From NCBI GenBank assembly GCA_002633005.1, contig NMRA01000289.1:91516-155515 (forward strand): 64,000 nucleotides of DNA, read 5' to 3'. The position numbers and the translations under genes were made by a program. Positions 36,451 through 46,480 of this stretch are shown here, piece after piece (position 1 is the stretch's first letter; each line of letters opens with the position of its first letter). The notes below the pieces were generated by a model, which made no database searches, was not told the origin of the DNA, and worked only from the letters and a program-made list of their open reading frames with translations. The stretch is from Phoronis australis. Lineage: Eukaryota > Phoronida > Phoronidae.

Positions 36451-37423
36451 TCCTCCTTGCTCTGGGAACCTCGGTGGTTGACCGCTGCTGCCTGTTGGTG
36501 TTGCTTGCCATGTTTCCGCTTCCGACAGTCTCTAGACAGGTGCCCAGCTTTGTGACAGAAGAAACACCTTTCCTCTGCGAGGTCAGTTTTCTTCTGGTCG
36601 ACTGTCTGGATGTCTGTCTTGACTGGTCGTTCTTGGGGACTTTTTCGACTGATTGCTTGTTATATCCACTCCATGGGCCTCAATATGTCTCTCTTCTAAG
36701 CCCACCATCTCTGGAACAGACTTGGGGGACCGCTCCCGCAGGAACAAAGCCAAGTCCTTAGTAGAGGTGTTCACGTACTGCTCACGCACTAACAGGTCTC
36801 TCAACTCAGCAAAATCTTTGCCACAGTCGGACATGTCGATCCACTTGTCTAGGTAGCGCTGTATGCGGGCCACAAACTGGTAAGCCGTCTCACCCCTTTC
36901 AGCCCTCGCTTCCCGGAACTGTCTGCGAAAGCCCTCCTCCGTCAGCTCATAACGCTTCAGCAAGGCTCTTTTGAGTGTAGCAGTGCACCAGCCATAGGGA
37001 GGCTAGTGTGAACCTGCAGTCCCTTACGTGTTACCAGGGGACTGAGACGTGTTGCCCATTCACTCTGGGTCCAACCCTGACTCTAAGCGTATCTTAAAAA
37101 CCTTTCTAGGAAGTTGTCCATATCGTCCTGCTTTTCTTCAAACTTGGGTAGTTTCGGCTTTACGCCACCGGTTGGTCTAACATGGCTACCCTAAGCGGCA
37201 AAATGTTCAGCTTTAAGTGCTGTTAGCGCTCTCTCGTGTTAATTTTTTCTCTCTCCAGCTGTTGTTCTGCTTCGCGGGCTTGCCTTCTCTCCTCGACCTC
37301 AGCCTCAGCCTCAGCACGCGCCTCAGTTTGCTCTTTCTCCACAAACTGTCTAAGGTCGTCTCCCTGCAGACCCATTTCTTGTCCGAAGGCCATCAACTCC
37401 CTTAGTTGAGATCTTGTTTCCAT
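36450..37423 (-). pseudogene. gag remnant of the second Gmr1-like family
   Basis: ATG at 37423 (METRSQLRELMAFGQEMG) with an Ala/Glu/Arg coiled-coil, then GGVKPKLPKFEEKQDDMDNF near 37080-37170, ELTEEGFRRQFREARAERGE (36963 downward) and a CCHC knuckle CFFCHKAGHLSRDC at 36566-36525. Block order and motifs parallel gag at 20176-21410. Frame changes separate the blocks. Confidence 0.88.
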
Positions 37424-37478
37424 AGTGAGTCGCTAATTCCAACAATCCACTTAATCACACCTTGTTACCGTCAGTAAG

Positions 37479-37496
37479 CTCCTGGCGTGCTTGCCA
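37479..37496 (-). other. Primer binding site of the second Gmr1-like family
   Basis: TGGCAAGCACGCCAGGAG starts 2 nt after the LTR end, same spacing as in the other element but a different sequence, suggesting a different primer tRNA. Confidence 0.6.
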
Positions 37497-37498
37497 AT

Positions 37499-38228
37499 TG
37501 TCACGTTTTCCCCGTGTGTGGGTGGAAGCAGGTTGTTACAGATCGGTGCTAATAGCTTTCGGTGCGACGATTGACTGAAGACTGGTTCGACTTTATCCTT
37601 TATTAATCTCGACTGTATGTTCACAAGCCTACTCAAATAAAACGCCCGACGTAACGGCTGTTTTATGCTCCAACCAGTGCTGCGAAACCTTGAGTTGTGA
37701 TGCACTTCCGAGACACGTTCAGCAACTGTTACACTCACTATTTCAATGAACCTGCTGTCTTTATAGCTGGCTCTCTGTTAACGCGCGCTTTAACTGCTGA
37801 TTCTCTTCACTGTAACTCTTTAGCTGCTTAACTGCTTTTCTTCTGATTAACTGGATCACAAAACTGTGCGTGTGTATTTGTAGGTTAATGAATTGTACTA
37901 GAACTTTTCATCAATTCACGCACATGCCAGAACTTTCCGGAATCTACCCAATCATTCTACAAACATATAGTAGTCTCTAGAATATTCCAGACTGCATTAA
38001 TCACTGTCATGCTAGAGTCTTCTAGAAAGTTCTACACTATACTGTAGTAAACAAATGACATCATCACTGTACTGAATTCAGTCTTCTAGAAAGTTCCATA
38101 CTATTCTGTAGTAGACAAATTACATCATCATTGTACTTAATTCAGGGGTCATGCCAATCAAACAGAACAACAAAACAAAACAAAACAAAACAATACAACT
38201 AAAAACAGTGTCAGTCTATATTCTGACA
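37499..38228 (-). repeat. 5' LTR of the second Gmr1-like family
   Basis: 730 bp from TGTCAGAATATAG to ...GTGACA. Contains a 64-bp internal tandem duplication (38018-38081 and 38082-38145), an (AAAAC)n run at 38166-38195, and heat-shock-element-like boxes at 37930-37942, 37980-37987, 38020-38032 and 38084-38096. The other LTR is missing, so no target duplication can be tested. Confidence 0.82.
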
Positions 38229-38688
38229 TACGGCACACTGTCATACTAGTACATGAATTGTCTATAGTGCACCTGCAATGATGTCTTTAAACTGGATGAA
38301 CAAGTCTGCTGCCTCTGTAGCGTCACTGGGCGTTTCTAATCTGCCGTCAACATAGTACAAACTCCTAGAAGTTGCCATCGCAAGGACGGTCAGACTAAAA
38401 GGTATACTCTTGTTGGCAAGCTAAAACTTTTTGTTCGTCTACAGCCCGAAGACAATCTCTTGCCCCATACGTTTCTGATGCATAAATCTGACCTGAACCC
38501 GCGACTTCTTCTTCAACAAAAACGAACCACTTCATCAAAACCCGTCCATAAGTCGCTAAAGTCACGTTGCAATTGGCTTGTGCTTAGTGACGCTCCAAAA
38601 CGACGCATGAGTACCTTTATAAATCGACAACATGCTTGTTTCGATCCTCCATTTTAATTTGAAACCGATGTAGTAACCTCGATATCGT

Positions 38689-38926
38689 AACTCTAGCGAT
38701 AGAGTTTCTGAGTCTATCGATAGAGAAAGTAACTCAATCGATATAGTTATTAACTAGTTGATAACTATATCGATATAGTAACTCTACCGATAGATATACT
38801 AAGTGTGTCGATAGAATTCATAAGTCTATCGATAGAGATAGTAAGTCTATCGATGGAGTTACTAAGTCTATTAGCAGAGTTTAAAAGTCTATCTATAACG
38901 TTAATAAGTCTATCGATGGAGATAAC
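38689..38926. repeat. 21-bp minisatellite with TATCGATA cores
   Basis: Eleven or so units of exactly 21 bp, typical unit aagtctatcgatagagatagt, except one irregular pair at 38752-38779 (11 plus 17 bp). Most units hold a TATCGATA or ATCGAT palindrome. Because 21 is divisible by 3, both strands show open heptad-like translations that are an artefact of the period. Confidence 0.92.
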
Positions 38927-41900
38927 AACAGGGGAAAAGTTGTCGTGCCCTCCTTTTACACCCACCCTAAAATCGAGACGGCGCCCTGAAAATAGCCGAA
39001 GCGAGCAGTGTGTAGCTGTGATCAAACCCAGTGTGAAAAAAGTCACCGACTAATCTCTTGATATGTGTGAGATAAACACGCGAAGAGCCGAAGCACTTTA
39101 GAGCAGTATCTAGAAATACTAAGTAGCGAAATCAAGTGCAGCACTGAAGTGCGAGACGATTCAAACATTTCAAAATGCCGAGCTCTATATTCATTCTTAC
39201 TTGATTGATTTTTAAGCATAAACCTAAAATCTTTTTTGAAAAGCTTGCAATATTTTCAGTCTTAGAGTACTTAAGAGTGAAGTACGGCTCACAGCAGTCA
39301 AAAATGCCCAGAGGGGTGATAAACTCAATGACACCAATTTGAACCATAATATGCATTTTAGTTACCTTTGAGATGATAAACAAAAGAGTAAAGTCCAATC
39401 TCATTTTTACCCTGTTTAAGGGGGAGAAATCAGTGAGCCTCTATTTTGGGGGTATATCATGCAATGAACTCACGAAAATGCCTTATTTGCAATGCATAAT
39501 AAAAAAACACCGGTGCACAAGATCATTATTTGTTTGTAACTTTAAGTAAAGCAAGCCATCGTCTTCACAAAGATGTTAAACAATTCTCATTAACTCTGCC
39601 GCTAAGTCAAAAACTTCAAGCATAAACTATAGAGGGGTCAGAGTTTAACAAAGCATTGCAGTTTCGCCACAATTTGAGCCCGTATATCTCAGCTGGCACA
39701 ACACTGATCAACTCCAGACTCAAGACGTCTCTAACTTAGTAATGTTGATTGGTACAATAAAATCTTCTGGCGCGGAAATTTTTCTATAGGAATCGTAAGA
39801 TTGTGACAACCACTTGAGTAGAAATTACCGACACCTGTTTGGAACACTACAACACCAGTAACGTGCATGGTTTTGATTCAAAAGTTGGTTTATTAATATT
39901 TAGTTTAGTGTCATTAAGTCAGGCGCATTTGTATAAGGTATTTTTCCTTTTTCATTAAAATTCTGCGTTTTTCGTGAACCCAGTGTGCAACAACAGGTGT
40001 CACTGCTAGTATTATTGTGTTGAAGTGTGTGGGACCTTAAAGGAATAGAGTCTGCACATGTGTGAAATCTTGATGCAGCATAAAGTGAGTACCAAGTCAC
40101 AACCCCTACAAACTGTGCGGCAACTGATTTTGGCGAGAGTCGGACAATTTACAAATGCGTGTTCACCGGACCTGTGCCATGCCTGTGTGACTGCTTCTTA
40201 GATCAGTTACCACATTTAGATATCTCTGTTGTGATTTTGCCTAAGAAAGCTGGTAGTCTTGCTATTGAAGCATCTCGAAGACTTAGCAGTTAGAACCCAA
40301 TGCGCATGAAGTTTTATTTTGAACCCTAGTTTCAAAGTTTATATGCTCTATATTGTTTGTCTGCTGAGAAGTCATGGAAAAACATGAGCTGCAATACAAT
40401 ACTTGTCGTGTAATTATGGACTTTATATTGAAAGCAGCCTTTATCATCCTCACTTCTTTCAAGTGACCTCTGTAGAGGATGAAAATCTGATCATGCTTCC
40501 AACATGAGGCATTTATATAGTCAGGTAACAGCTGATCACCTGAAATAGGATACCTTTGCCCTCTGGAGGACTGGGAAGTAACTTGAATGCACTTCTTTAG
40601 ACTTCTCACAACTAGTCACACACTTATTCAATTACGTTCATCCGTGCCTCCCACTGCGCACATGAAATATCTTCTCACTGGTAGCTGATTCCATGTAGTC
40701 ATCCCCCATCAGTCTCCCATTCTCACTTGTCAGTCACAACAAAATGCATATAGATGGCAAAATGATAACATTAGCCAGCGATGCCACTCCAAAAGTGAAG
40801 TTATTGGAACACTGGCAGCTATATAACGTCCACGGAAATCTGACCACCAGTGGTTTTGCATTTGCATGTAATTGCCATTGAATCTTTCACCTTTACACTG
40901 TCCTCTGCTTTCAACGCCCTGCATCGAAACCACTTGAAGATTCCTCCAAAATAACGTTTGCTCAGGCACACTCCACAGTTAACTCACAGTAAGCATCTTT
41001 GTTAACAGGATAATCGCAGATAAAACCAAAAATAAATGATATTGTTCATACAACAATGCAAGATTTGGAAAGTCGCACGTGGGAAGAGAGCAACCACGAT
41101 TTTTGAAGGAAAATGTTATGAAAATAATTTTTCGGCGGTGTTTTTTGTTTTGTTTTTTAGCCGTGCGAATAAGATTGCTGAGCCTTGTAAAACCAGTGAA
41201 ATGCGAATTTCAACTCTCACAAAAGGCGCCCTGCCAAAACTACTGCTGTTTGTCTAGTAAGTACCCTAATTCCATGACTACGAGTTTACGGTTCAACTAT
41301 TAGCAAATATTATTTTTTGTTGACGTTTGTCGGCTTTACTCATTGTGGCGAAAAAGCGTAACCACCAGTCACTTTCGACTTCAAATAACATAAAATCCGT
41401 TCGCGCTAGAAAAATTGTCTTATTTTGTAGATCTACGATGGCTCAATACATTGGTTGGCACTAAAATGTTCTGAAACCTGTGCCAGCTGAGATATTGGGA
41501 TACGAATTGAGCCAATTTTGACAGTTTCAAAAATCACTAAAAGTACTCGTCTAATGCGGCTCTAAAAACAGACAAAAAGTTATCGAAATCTTTTAAATTT
41601 TCATGAATAAAGTAGTCGAAGGTCACACCTGATTAATAACACAGGTTCAATATTTCAACGTTACTTCCACTGCGTAACGTAACTGTCGTAATTTTAGTAA
41701 AACTCAACTGCCGCCAGGCTCAGAACTTGCCCGGAAACAAATAGTATCCATGTAAATCAAAAGGGGGAGTTTTGAAAAAACAAAGGTGGTGGGGACAGTG
41801 TCATCACACAGAAAAAAATATAAAGAGAATCTGTGACATAGCGTTTATCACCCTCTGCCTTCTCCATTCGCGAATATGCTCTTAAATGATTAAAATCTCA

Positions 41901-42178
41901 AAACTTTTCGAAAAACCTCGACCAGACTGCGGATTAGGTACGCAGTATTTTGGGTGTGATTTTGCCAGACTCCTGGAATGATTTTGGACATCATGCCAGA
42001 TCTCTAAAATCTCGTGGCGGACAGAGTAAAATTGTCATTGAGGCGTTATCTGAAGGCCAAGTTTTACAACAGCAGGAGAAGTCGAAGGTCATAGGCCTCG
42101 CAGATTTTTGCGAAAACAAAAGAAAAAGAAAAAGAAAAACCATAATCACACAAGCAAATAAAATATCGAATCACTCAC
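38927..42178. other. Intron 3 sequence, nothing recognised
   Basis: Several 65-108-codon minus frames (for example 40283-40609) without recognised domain. A short (AAAAAG)n run sits at 42118-42140, close to the exon 3 donor. Confidence 0.5.
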
Positions 42179-42455
42179 ACGGCTTGAAGGTGAAAGGAAT
42201 CCTGGACCCCTTCCAGAGTTTTAGATTAGGCATTATTCCTCGCTTCTTCCGGTCATGTTGTACATGGTATGAGAGTGTCGAGTTGTTTCGTTGTTCTGGA
42301 TCACCGCTTTCTCCAAATGTTGAATCGTAGTTACTCATCTCCAAGTCAAACATAGGCGGTGATGCATAGAGCCCCCGCTTGTACACACGGTAGCAACTGC
42401 GGAGGAATTTCTTGAACAGAGGCTCATGGAGTATCATTCCTCCGCCGTCATTTAT
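42179..42455 (-). CDS. Astacin gene exon 3: propeptide end, furin site and N-terminus of the catalytic domain
   Basis: Acceptor ...TTTTATTTTCAAG before 42455; reads INDGGGMILHEPLFKKF, a glyco-site-bearing linker (NNS), then DRKKRG, a dibasic furin-type cleavage site, followed by LWKGSRIPFTFKP, the usual first strand of an astacin domain. It ends in phase 1 before a GTGAGT donor at 42178. An alternative donor 2 nt earlier (GTGTGA) would break the phase with the next exon. The next exon is 23.7 kb downstream; the split codon (T plus AT) gives Tyr. Confidence 0.88.
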
Positions 42456-43331
42456 CTTGAAAATAAAACAGTGATTTAAATCGGTTGATATTGCAGTTGG
42501 TGGGCTGCCCATATTTCTTGACTAAAGTGCATGTATACTCCCCTGTCCTTCGATACCAGGATCAAACCACCTGACTTCCCAGTCCTCGCACGTCTCAGGC
42601 ATTTAAGCGCACAAACGGCCCTCTCTAGTTCACGCTATTTCCCTTTTTCCCGGACCACGTTTCACCTGTTGCAGTGCTATATATTTGATCGCACAATTGC
42701 TAACCCTTCTGCACGCGATACCGTCTGCCGTTTCACGCACAAAATCGTCGATCCATACGCTGGACTAATTTCCTTGTTTGTTCACATGATTAATGTGAAG
42801 ACCCGAAAAGTGGTTCAGGAGGGGGAATAAGTGTTCGCAACAGGCAACAGCGTGAGAAAGAGAAGAGTTTAGTGAACGGTCCGTACCCTGAGGGGCCAGG
42901 TTAGTCAACAAAAAGGACTTATTTGGTGGGAAAATCATGAGTTTCTGCAAAGGTTGGCCGTGTGTTCCCAGATTAGCATGATGCCAAGAAGCTGCTCCGT
43001 TCCCAACGGTGAGAAGTCTTTATCAGGTTGGGTTTGTGGGATAGTTTCCAAGGAATGCTGCTACTTTTTCAGAAGTGCAATGTGATCTTCCTCAGGGAAA
43101 GTGAGAATTACAGTCACTTAGAAAGTCAGTAGAACTTTATTTTTACTTTGCTCTAGTATGACATTATCTGGGTCACTTAACCGTGTCCTTTTTAGTAAAA
43201 TTTAGTGGAAAAGAAAGTTACATCATAGACTATAGTACATGGACCGCCAACTCCGTATACTTTCAATGGACGAAATCTGTGACCTTACGCACAAGCCCTT
43301 ACGTCATTATTCACTGGCGACACCTGGCGTG

Positions 43332-43472
43332 CGTTCAGTAGATGCTAGGACCTACGCTAGGACCTAGCCAAAAGCTAGTCAAGGTCACGTGCTCTTATTT
43401 GAAAAACACGGCAATATCACGCGTAATCTCGCAAAGTCTTGCTTTTAAGCTAGGTCCTAGTGTTACTGAACG
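43332..43472. mobile_element. MITE-like element with CTAGGACCTAGC ends
   Basis: 141 bp: CGTTCAGTA...CTAGGACCTAGC on the left and GCTAGGTCCTAGTGTTACTGAACG on the right in split form (gctaggtcctag, then tactgaacg). The left side has the block twice (gctaggaccta at 43344 and 43355). Confidence 0.65.
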
Positions 43473-43527
43473 GGAGGCTGGCTAAATTATCTGGTGCAAT
43501 TTCCGGCAAGTACGTCGTCTGCTAATC

Positions 43528-43722
43528 ATGGTCGGCTACTGTGTGGCCGGTTGTTCGGCCACACAAGCGAAATGCAAAGGAATTAGCTTCCATACCATCC
43601 GAAGACCCCATAATCGGCATTGGGAAGAAAACCTTACTTTTTGAGTCAACGTGAATGGCAGTTGTTTCAGCAATAAGACTTTATACATTTGTTCAAGGCA
43701 CTTCGAAGATGAACGTTTTTAA
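43528..43722 (+). pseudogene. THAP zinc-finger domain fossil
   Basis: From ATG 43528: MVGYCVAGCSATQAKCKGIS, FHTIRRPHNRHWEENLTF, then TGA at 43642-43644, then in the same frame NGSCFSNKTLYICSRHFEDE and TAA at 43720-43722. The C-x3-C pair, the central Trp and CSRHFED give the C2CH pattern of THAP DNA-binding domains, found at the N-terminus of P-element-type transposases and host THAP proteins. No downstream transposase was seen. A 141-bp inverted-repeat element lies just upstream (43332-43472); whether they belong together is unknown. Confidence 0.75.
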
Positions 43723-45473
43723 GAGACTCTGCTACTTAATCCTGTCTTCACAAATCCATTTTTGTTTTCTCCGTTTTGATGAAAACTATCTGGTAAACTT
43801 TTTGACGAAAATTATCCGCTAAATTTCTTCGTAAACTCTTGTCCTTACGAGGAAGTTCAGCCATAGCCTAGTGAGCGAATTAACCAAATTACTCTTCCCT
43901 GGCCCTGATCAGACGGTTGGTCTCAGCACATTTGGCCAGGATTTGGATCAGCGATTTCAACAAATTCACATTCGTGTACAAATAAATAGAACGCTGGTAA
44001 AACCTTTAACATCAATAAAGATTACAGTAATACTTCATAAATAACCACCCGGACCAGTCAAAATCTATCTCGNTGCACGATACTTGGTCTATTATTTTCC
44101 CGCCGTAAATGCATGAACCAATCAGATCACCAACATGGCGCAAAGTTTTCGAAAACAGCTCGATTTTTAGGGAGTCCTGTTTTACTGTTCTATTTATTTT
44201 CAAAACCTTATTATGTTACATTTAGCTTATTTTCTGTTCAACTCAATGAAGCCACCTAATATGAATGCATTCAACTCAACTAATGCATTGTAAAACCAAA
44301 AGTTATGCTCTATCAACGTTAGGCAAAATCAGTACACCCCTTTCTTAAAAAATGGGTTAAAAGTTAGAAACAAAGGACACAAGTTTCCATCACTTGTAAC
44401 GTCGATTTTCGACATTGATGTTGGGGAGGAACAACAGTCTGGCGACAGCAACACGTAATCACACGAAGGCGATGATTTTCAAAATTTGATTCGTTTTCGT
44501 AGCCATGTCTTTTTACCCTATGGTTCAGGGCTACTTCTGAATCCAGGAACAAGAACTGAAAAAGGCAGGGTTCGTGATAACGTTGGAGAACGGTAACAGT
44601 TGTATAAGGTGATACAACTGTCATCGATATTGCCATCTTCTCTGTTTTCATCCAACCTTTCCAGGTGAAAACTTGAATGAAGAGGACCTTCAGTAGGCCT
44701 ACTTGAGTGAGCATGGTATACTGTGTGATTTATGTTGAATTATTCAACGATTCCTTTAAGAACCATTTCACGCTATAGCTACAAGCAACGGCCCTTTTAA
44801 GGGCCACTCAACACTTCCCAGAAGAACTGCTCACTCGAGAATGTTGATTTATAAACATGCTTTCGTAGTTTTCTCAGTAGGCCTATTATGAACCATAAAT
44901 CAAAAACTGTCCGATAACTATGCTGCTTTTGGGCAAGCAGACGACATAATCAGTCGGCACCGAAGTTTGAATTTTGTAATTAATTACCAGTAGCATAACC
45001 AAAAGTACTCATAATACCAACACTTCTACTATTGAAAGACTTTGAAAAGCGTTTCAATGCCGAAATCAATATTAACTAATATTTTTTCCGTTGTTTTGGA
45101 CAGTAAAGTAGATGCAAGTATTTCTCGTCAAAATACACTGACCGGAAACTGCAGCAGATAGGTCAGGAGAGTTCAACTCAGCACGTAAGGATATGCCGGA
45201 GTTGCGAATCTGTTGTCTATAATCTATGGTTACATTCATAGAAAGACAACGGTATGAGTAGCATGACCAAATTTTGTTTGATGCGGATGTTACGATTTTC
45301 TAACTTATCGTTTCGTTTTAATTTTATGCAATATTTTATTTTTATTTAATATTGTAAAGTCATATTTTTGTAACCACTCAGACAAAAAACGAAAATTTTG
45401 GAGAACATTCCAGAAAACATGATATCAGAGTTTTCATACATCGTATGAATCCGATCAGTCGTTTCTGACATAC

Positions 45474-45524
45474 GATGTCCCCAAGCTGACAAAATTTGGA
45501 CATTTTACTAATGTCTTCGTCAAT
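45474..45524 (-). CDS. Astacin gene exon 2: short propeptide exon (probable)
   Basis: A 51-bp phase 0-0 exon, IDEDISKMSKFCQLGDI, lies between a CAG acceptor and a GTATGT donor at 45473. The acidic DED and the ending LGDI resemble the propeptide segment in hatching-enzyme-type astacins, where a G-D-I motif carries the aspartate switch that blocks zinc in the zymogen. The canonical motif has Phe two residues before the Gly; here that place is Gln, so the match is partial. An upstream AG (TTTTAG) would give a different phase that does not fit exon 1. Inferred from phase and motif only. Confidence 0.5.
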
Positions 45525-46293
45525 CTGGTTTAATTTAAGACCTAAAACAAATTTCACCAAGGCAGTTTTTAAAAGTCTGAAATCCTGTCAGACGTAGTAG
45601 CCGCTTTAGTACACTTCTGTGTCGAACTGGATGAACTTAAGCTGTTGAAGTGGTTAAATGAATCGTGATCATGTACAGTAATAGAATCAGTGTAGACAGT
45701 TACTGGTATGTTGCCATCGAAATGAGGCGGAAAATGTTAGAAAGCTTTCTCCTGAGGGAAAAAGTTTGGTCGCAGAATTGATTAGAAAAAGGGCAATGTT
45801 ATGGAAAAGTCAACGTAGGCAGCAGTCTTGCAACAAAATTGGTCCATGCTGGCATACCGAGTTCTTACAATCGGAAAATGCAAAGTTTACTGCATTAGCA
45901 GAAATATTTTGTTTACTTGCATGTGTGACGCTTAACATAAATAAATAAAAACAACTACAGTTGGTTTAACGTTCATGATGGCGTTACAACATCCCTGTGC
46001 TGTTACACGCACACCCTTTGGATGAGTTGAAGATCAGATAATATTCGTCCATGCATTTAATACAAGATGACGTATCCAGCAACCTCGAAGTGACATCTGT
46101 TGTAGGCTACTTGCATGCACGAAGTCATGACTTGGGAAGACTTGACAACTCACCCAATCATCAATTGTTCTAAACAAAGTATCCCTGGGTACTGAGAAAT
46201 TGTTGCAAATATGTGAATGTCTTGCAACTTCTTTCCTTTCGTGGATCAAGACTGACTTCGCCAAAGCATGAACTTAGAACTCATGTTACTTAC

Positions 46294-46362
46294 GTCCTCG
46301 TAAAGTTCCACAGAACTACAAATGTGCAGCATCCCAGCAACGAAAAACACCCTCCACGACAT
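46294..46362 (-). CDS. Astacin gene exon 1: signal peptide
   Basis: ATG at 46362 opens 23 codons beginning MSWRVFFVAGMLHICSS, a short basic start followed by a hydrophobic core typical of a secretory signal, then acidic ELYED. The exon ends in phase 0 exactly before a consensus GTAAGT donor at 46293. A second copy of this exon with only conservative changes lies at 54141-54209, which supports it being coding. Assignment to the astacin gene rests on strand, phase and order; no transcript links it. Confidence 0.72.
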
Positions 46363-46480
46363 CCTGGAGCTTTGGGTTAACTAAGCTGAGATTAACAGTG
46401 ATCCCGGATCTTAAAGAATACTGGTCGAGTGCGGGACTGTTTCTGATCACGTTGTTTTACGTCAAACAATTTGATTGGTC
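46363..46480 (-). promoter_or_regulatory. Putative promoter of the astacin gene
   Basis: Upstream of the exon 1 ATG lie a TTTAAGATCCGGGATCACTG block, a GTGATCAGAAACAGTCC block, a CRE-like TGACGTAA (minus strand, 46457-46464) and a CCAAT box (46474-46478). The first three recur in nearly identical order upstream of the duplicated exon at 54141-54209; the CCAAT box does not. The transcription start is unknown. Confidence 0.45.

Larger units (their letters stand above)
35456..38228 (-). mobile_element. Second Gmr1-like LTR retrotransposon family, 5' half only
   Basis: Minus-strand fragment: LTR 38228-37499, primer site, gag from ATG 37423, zinc knuckle, protease, then integrase directly. Only about 600 bp separate protease and integrase motifs, too little for RT plus RNase H, so this family also has protease-integrase order. 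The element stops inside the integrase core (EPFKRITID) at about 35456, where repeat family D begins. Frameshifts and stops are frequent. The LTR is unlike that of 19146-25540 apart from its start TGTCAGAAT. Confidence 0.9.
6483..46362 (-). other. Astacin-family zinc metalloprotease gene locus (eight exons, 3' end not found)
   Basis: Eight exons on the minus strand join with consistent phases (0,0,1,2,0,0,1,1) into 1063 coding nucleotides, about 354 residues. Order: signal peptide, acidic propeptide, RKKR furin site, astacin catalytic domain, EGF-like module. Catalytic landmarks seen: zinc site HEIGHVIGRIHE, Met-turn SIMHYG with its Tyr ligand, and the four cysteines in TTCLNF, GCHATYG, DECLW and AYNC, matching the two conserved astacin disulfides. 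Family knowledge: secreted endopeptidases of development, hatching or matrix processing, activated by propeptide removal. The last exon ends in phase 1 at a donor, so more exons should lie at lower coordinates or outside the window; I did not find them (CUB modules are common in relatives). Introns of 23.7 kb and 9.5 kb hold transposons. No transcript evidence is available here, so the exon chain is inferred. Confidence 0.88.

Noticed and set aside
36225-36761. 178-codon plus-strand open frame
   Set aside because: It lies opposite the minus-strand gag and protease of the second Gmr1-like element; composition is that of a reverse-strand shadow.
38805-39053. Heptad-like protein (ISLSIEIVSLSMELLSL) on the plus strand
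   Set aside because: Produced by the 21-bp minisatellite, whose period is a multiple of three; it cannot be told from an artefact.
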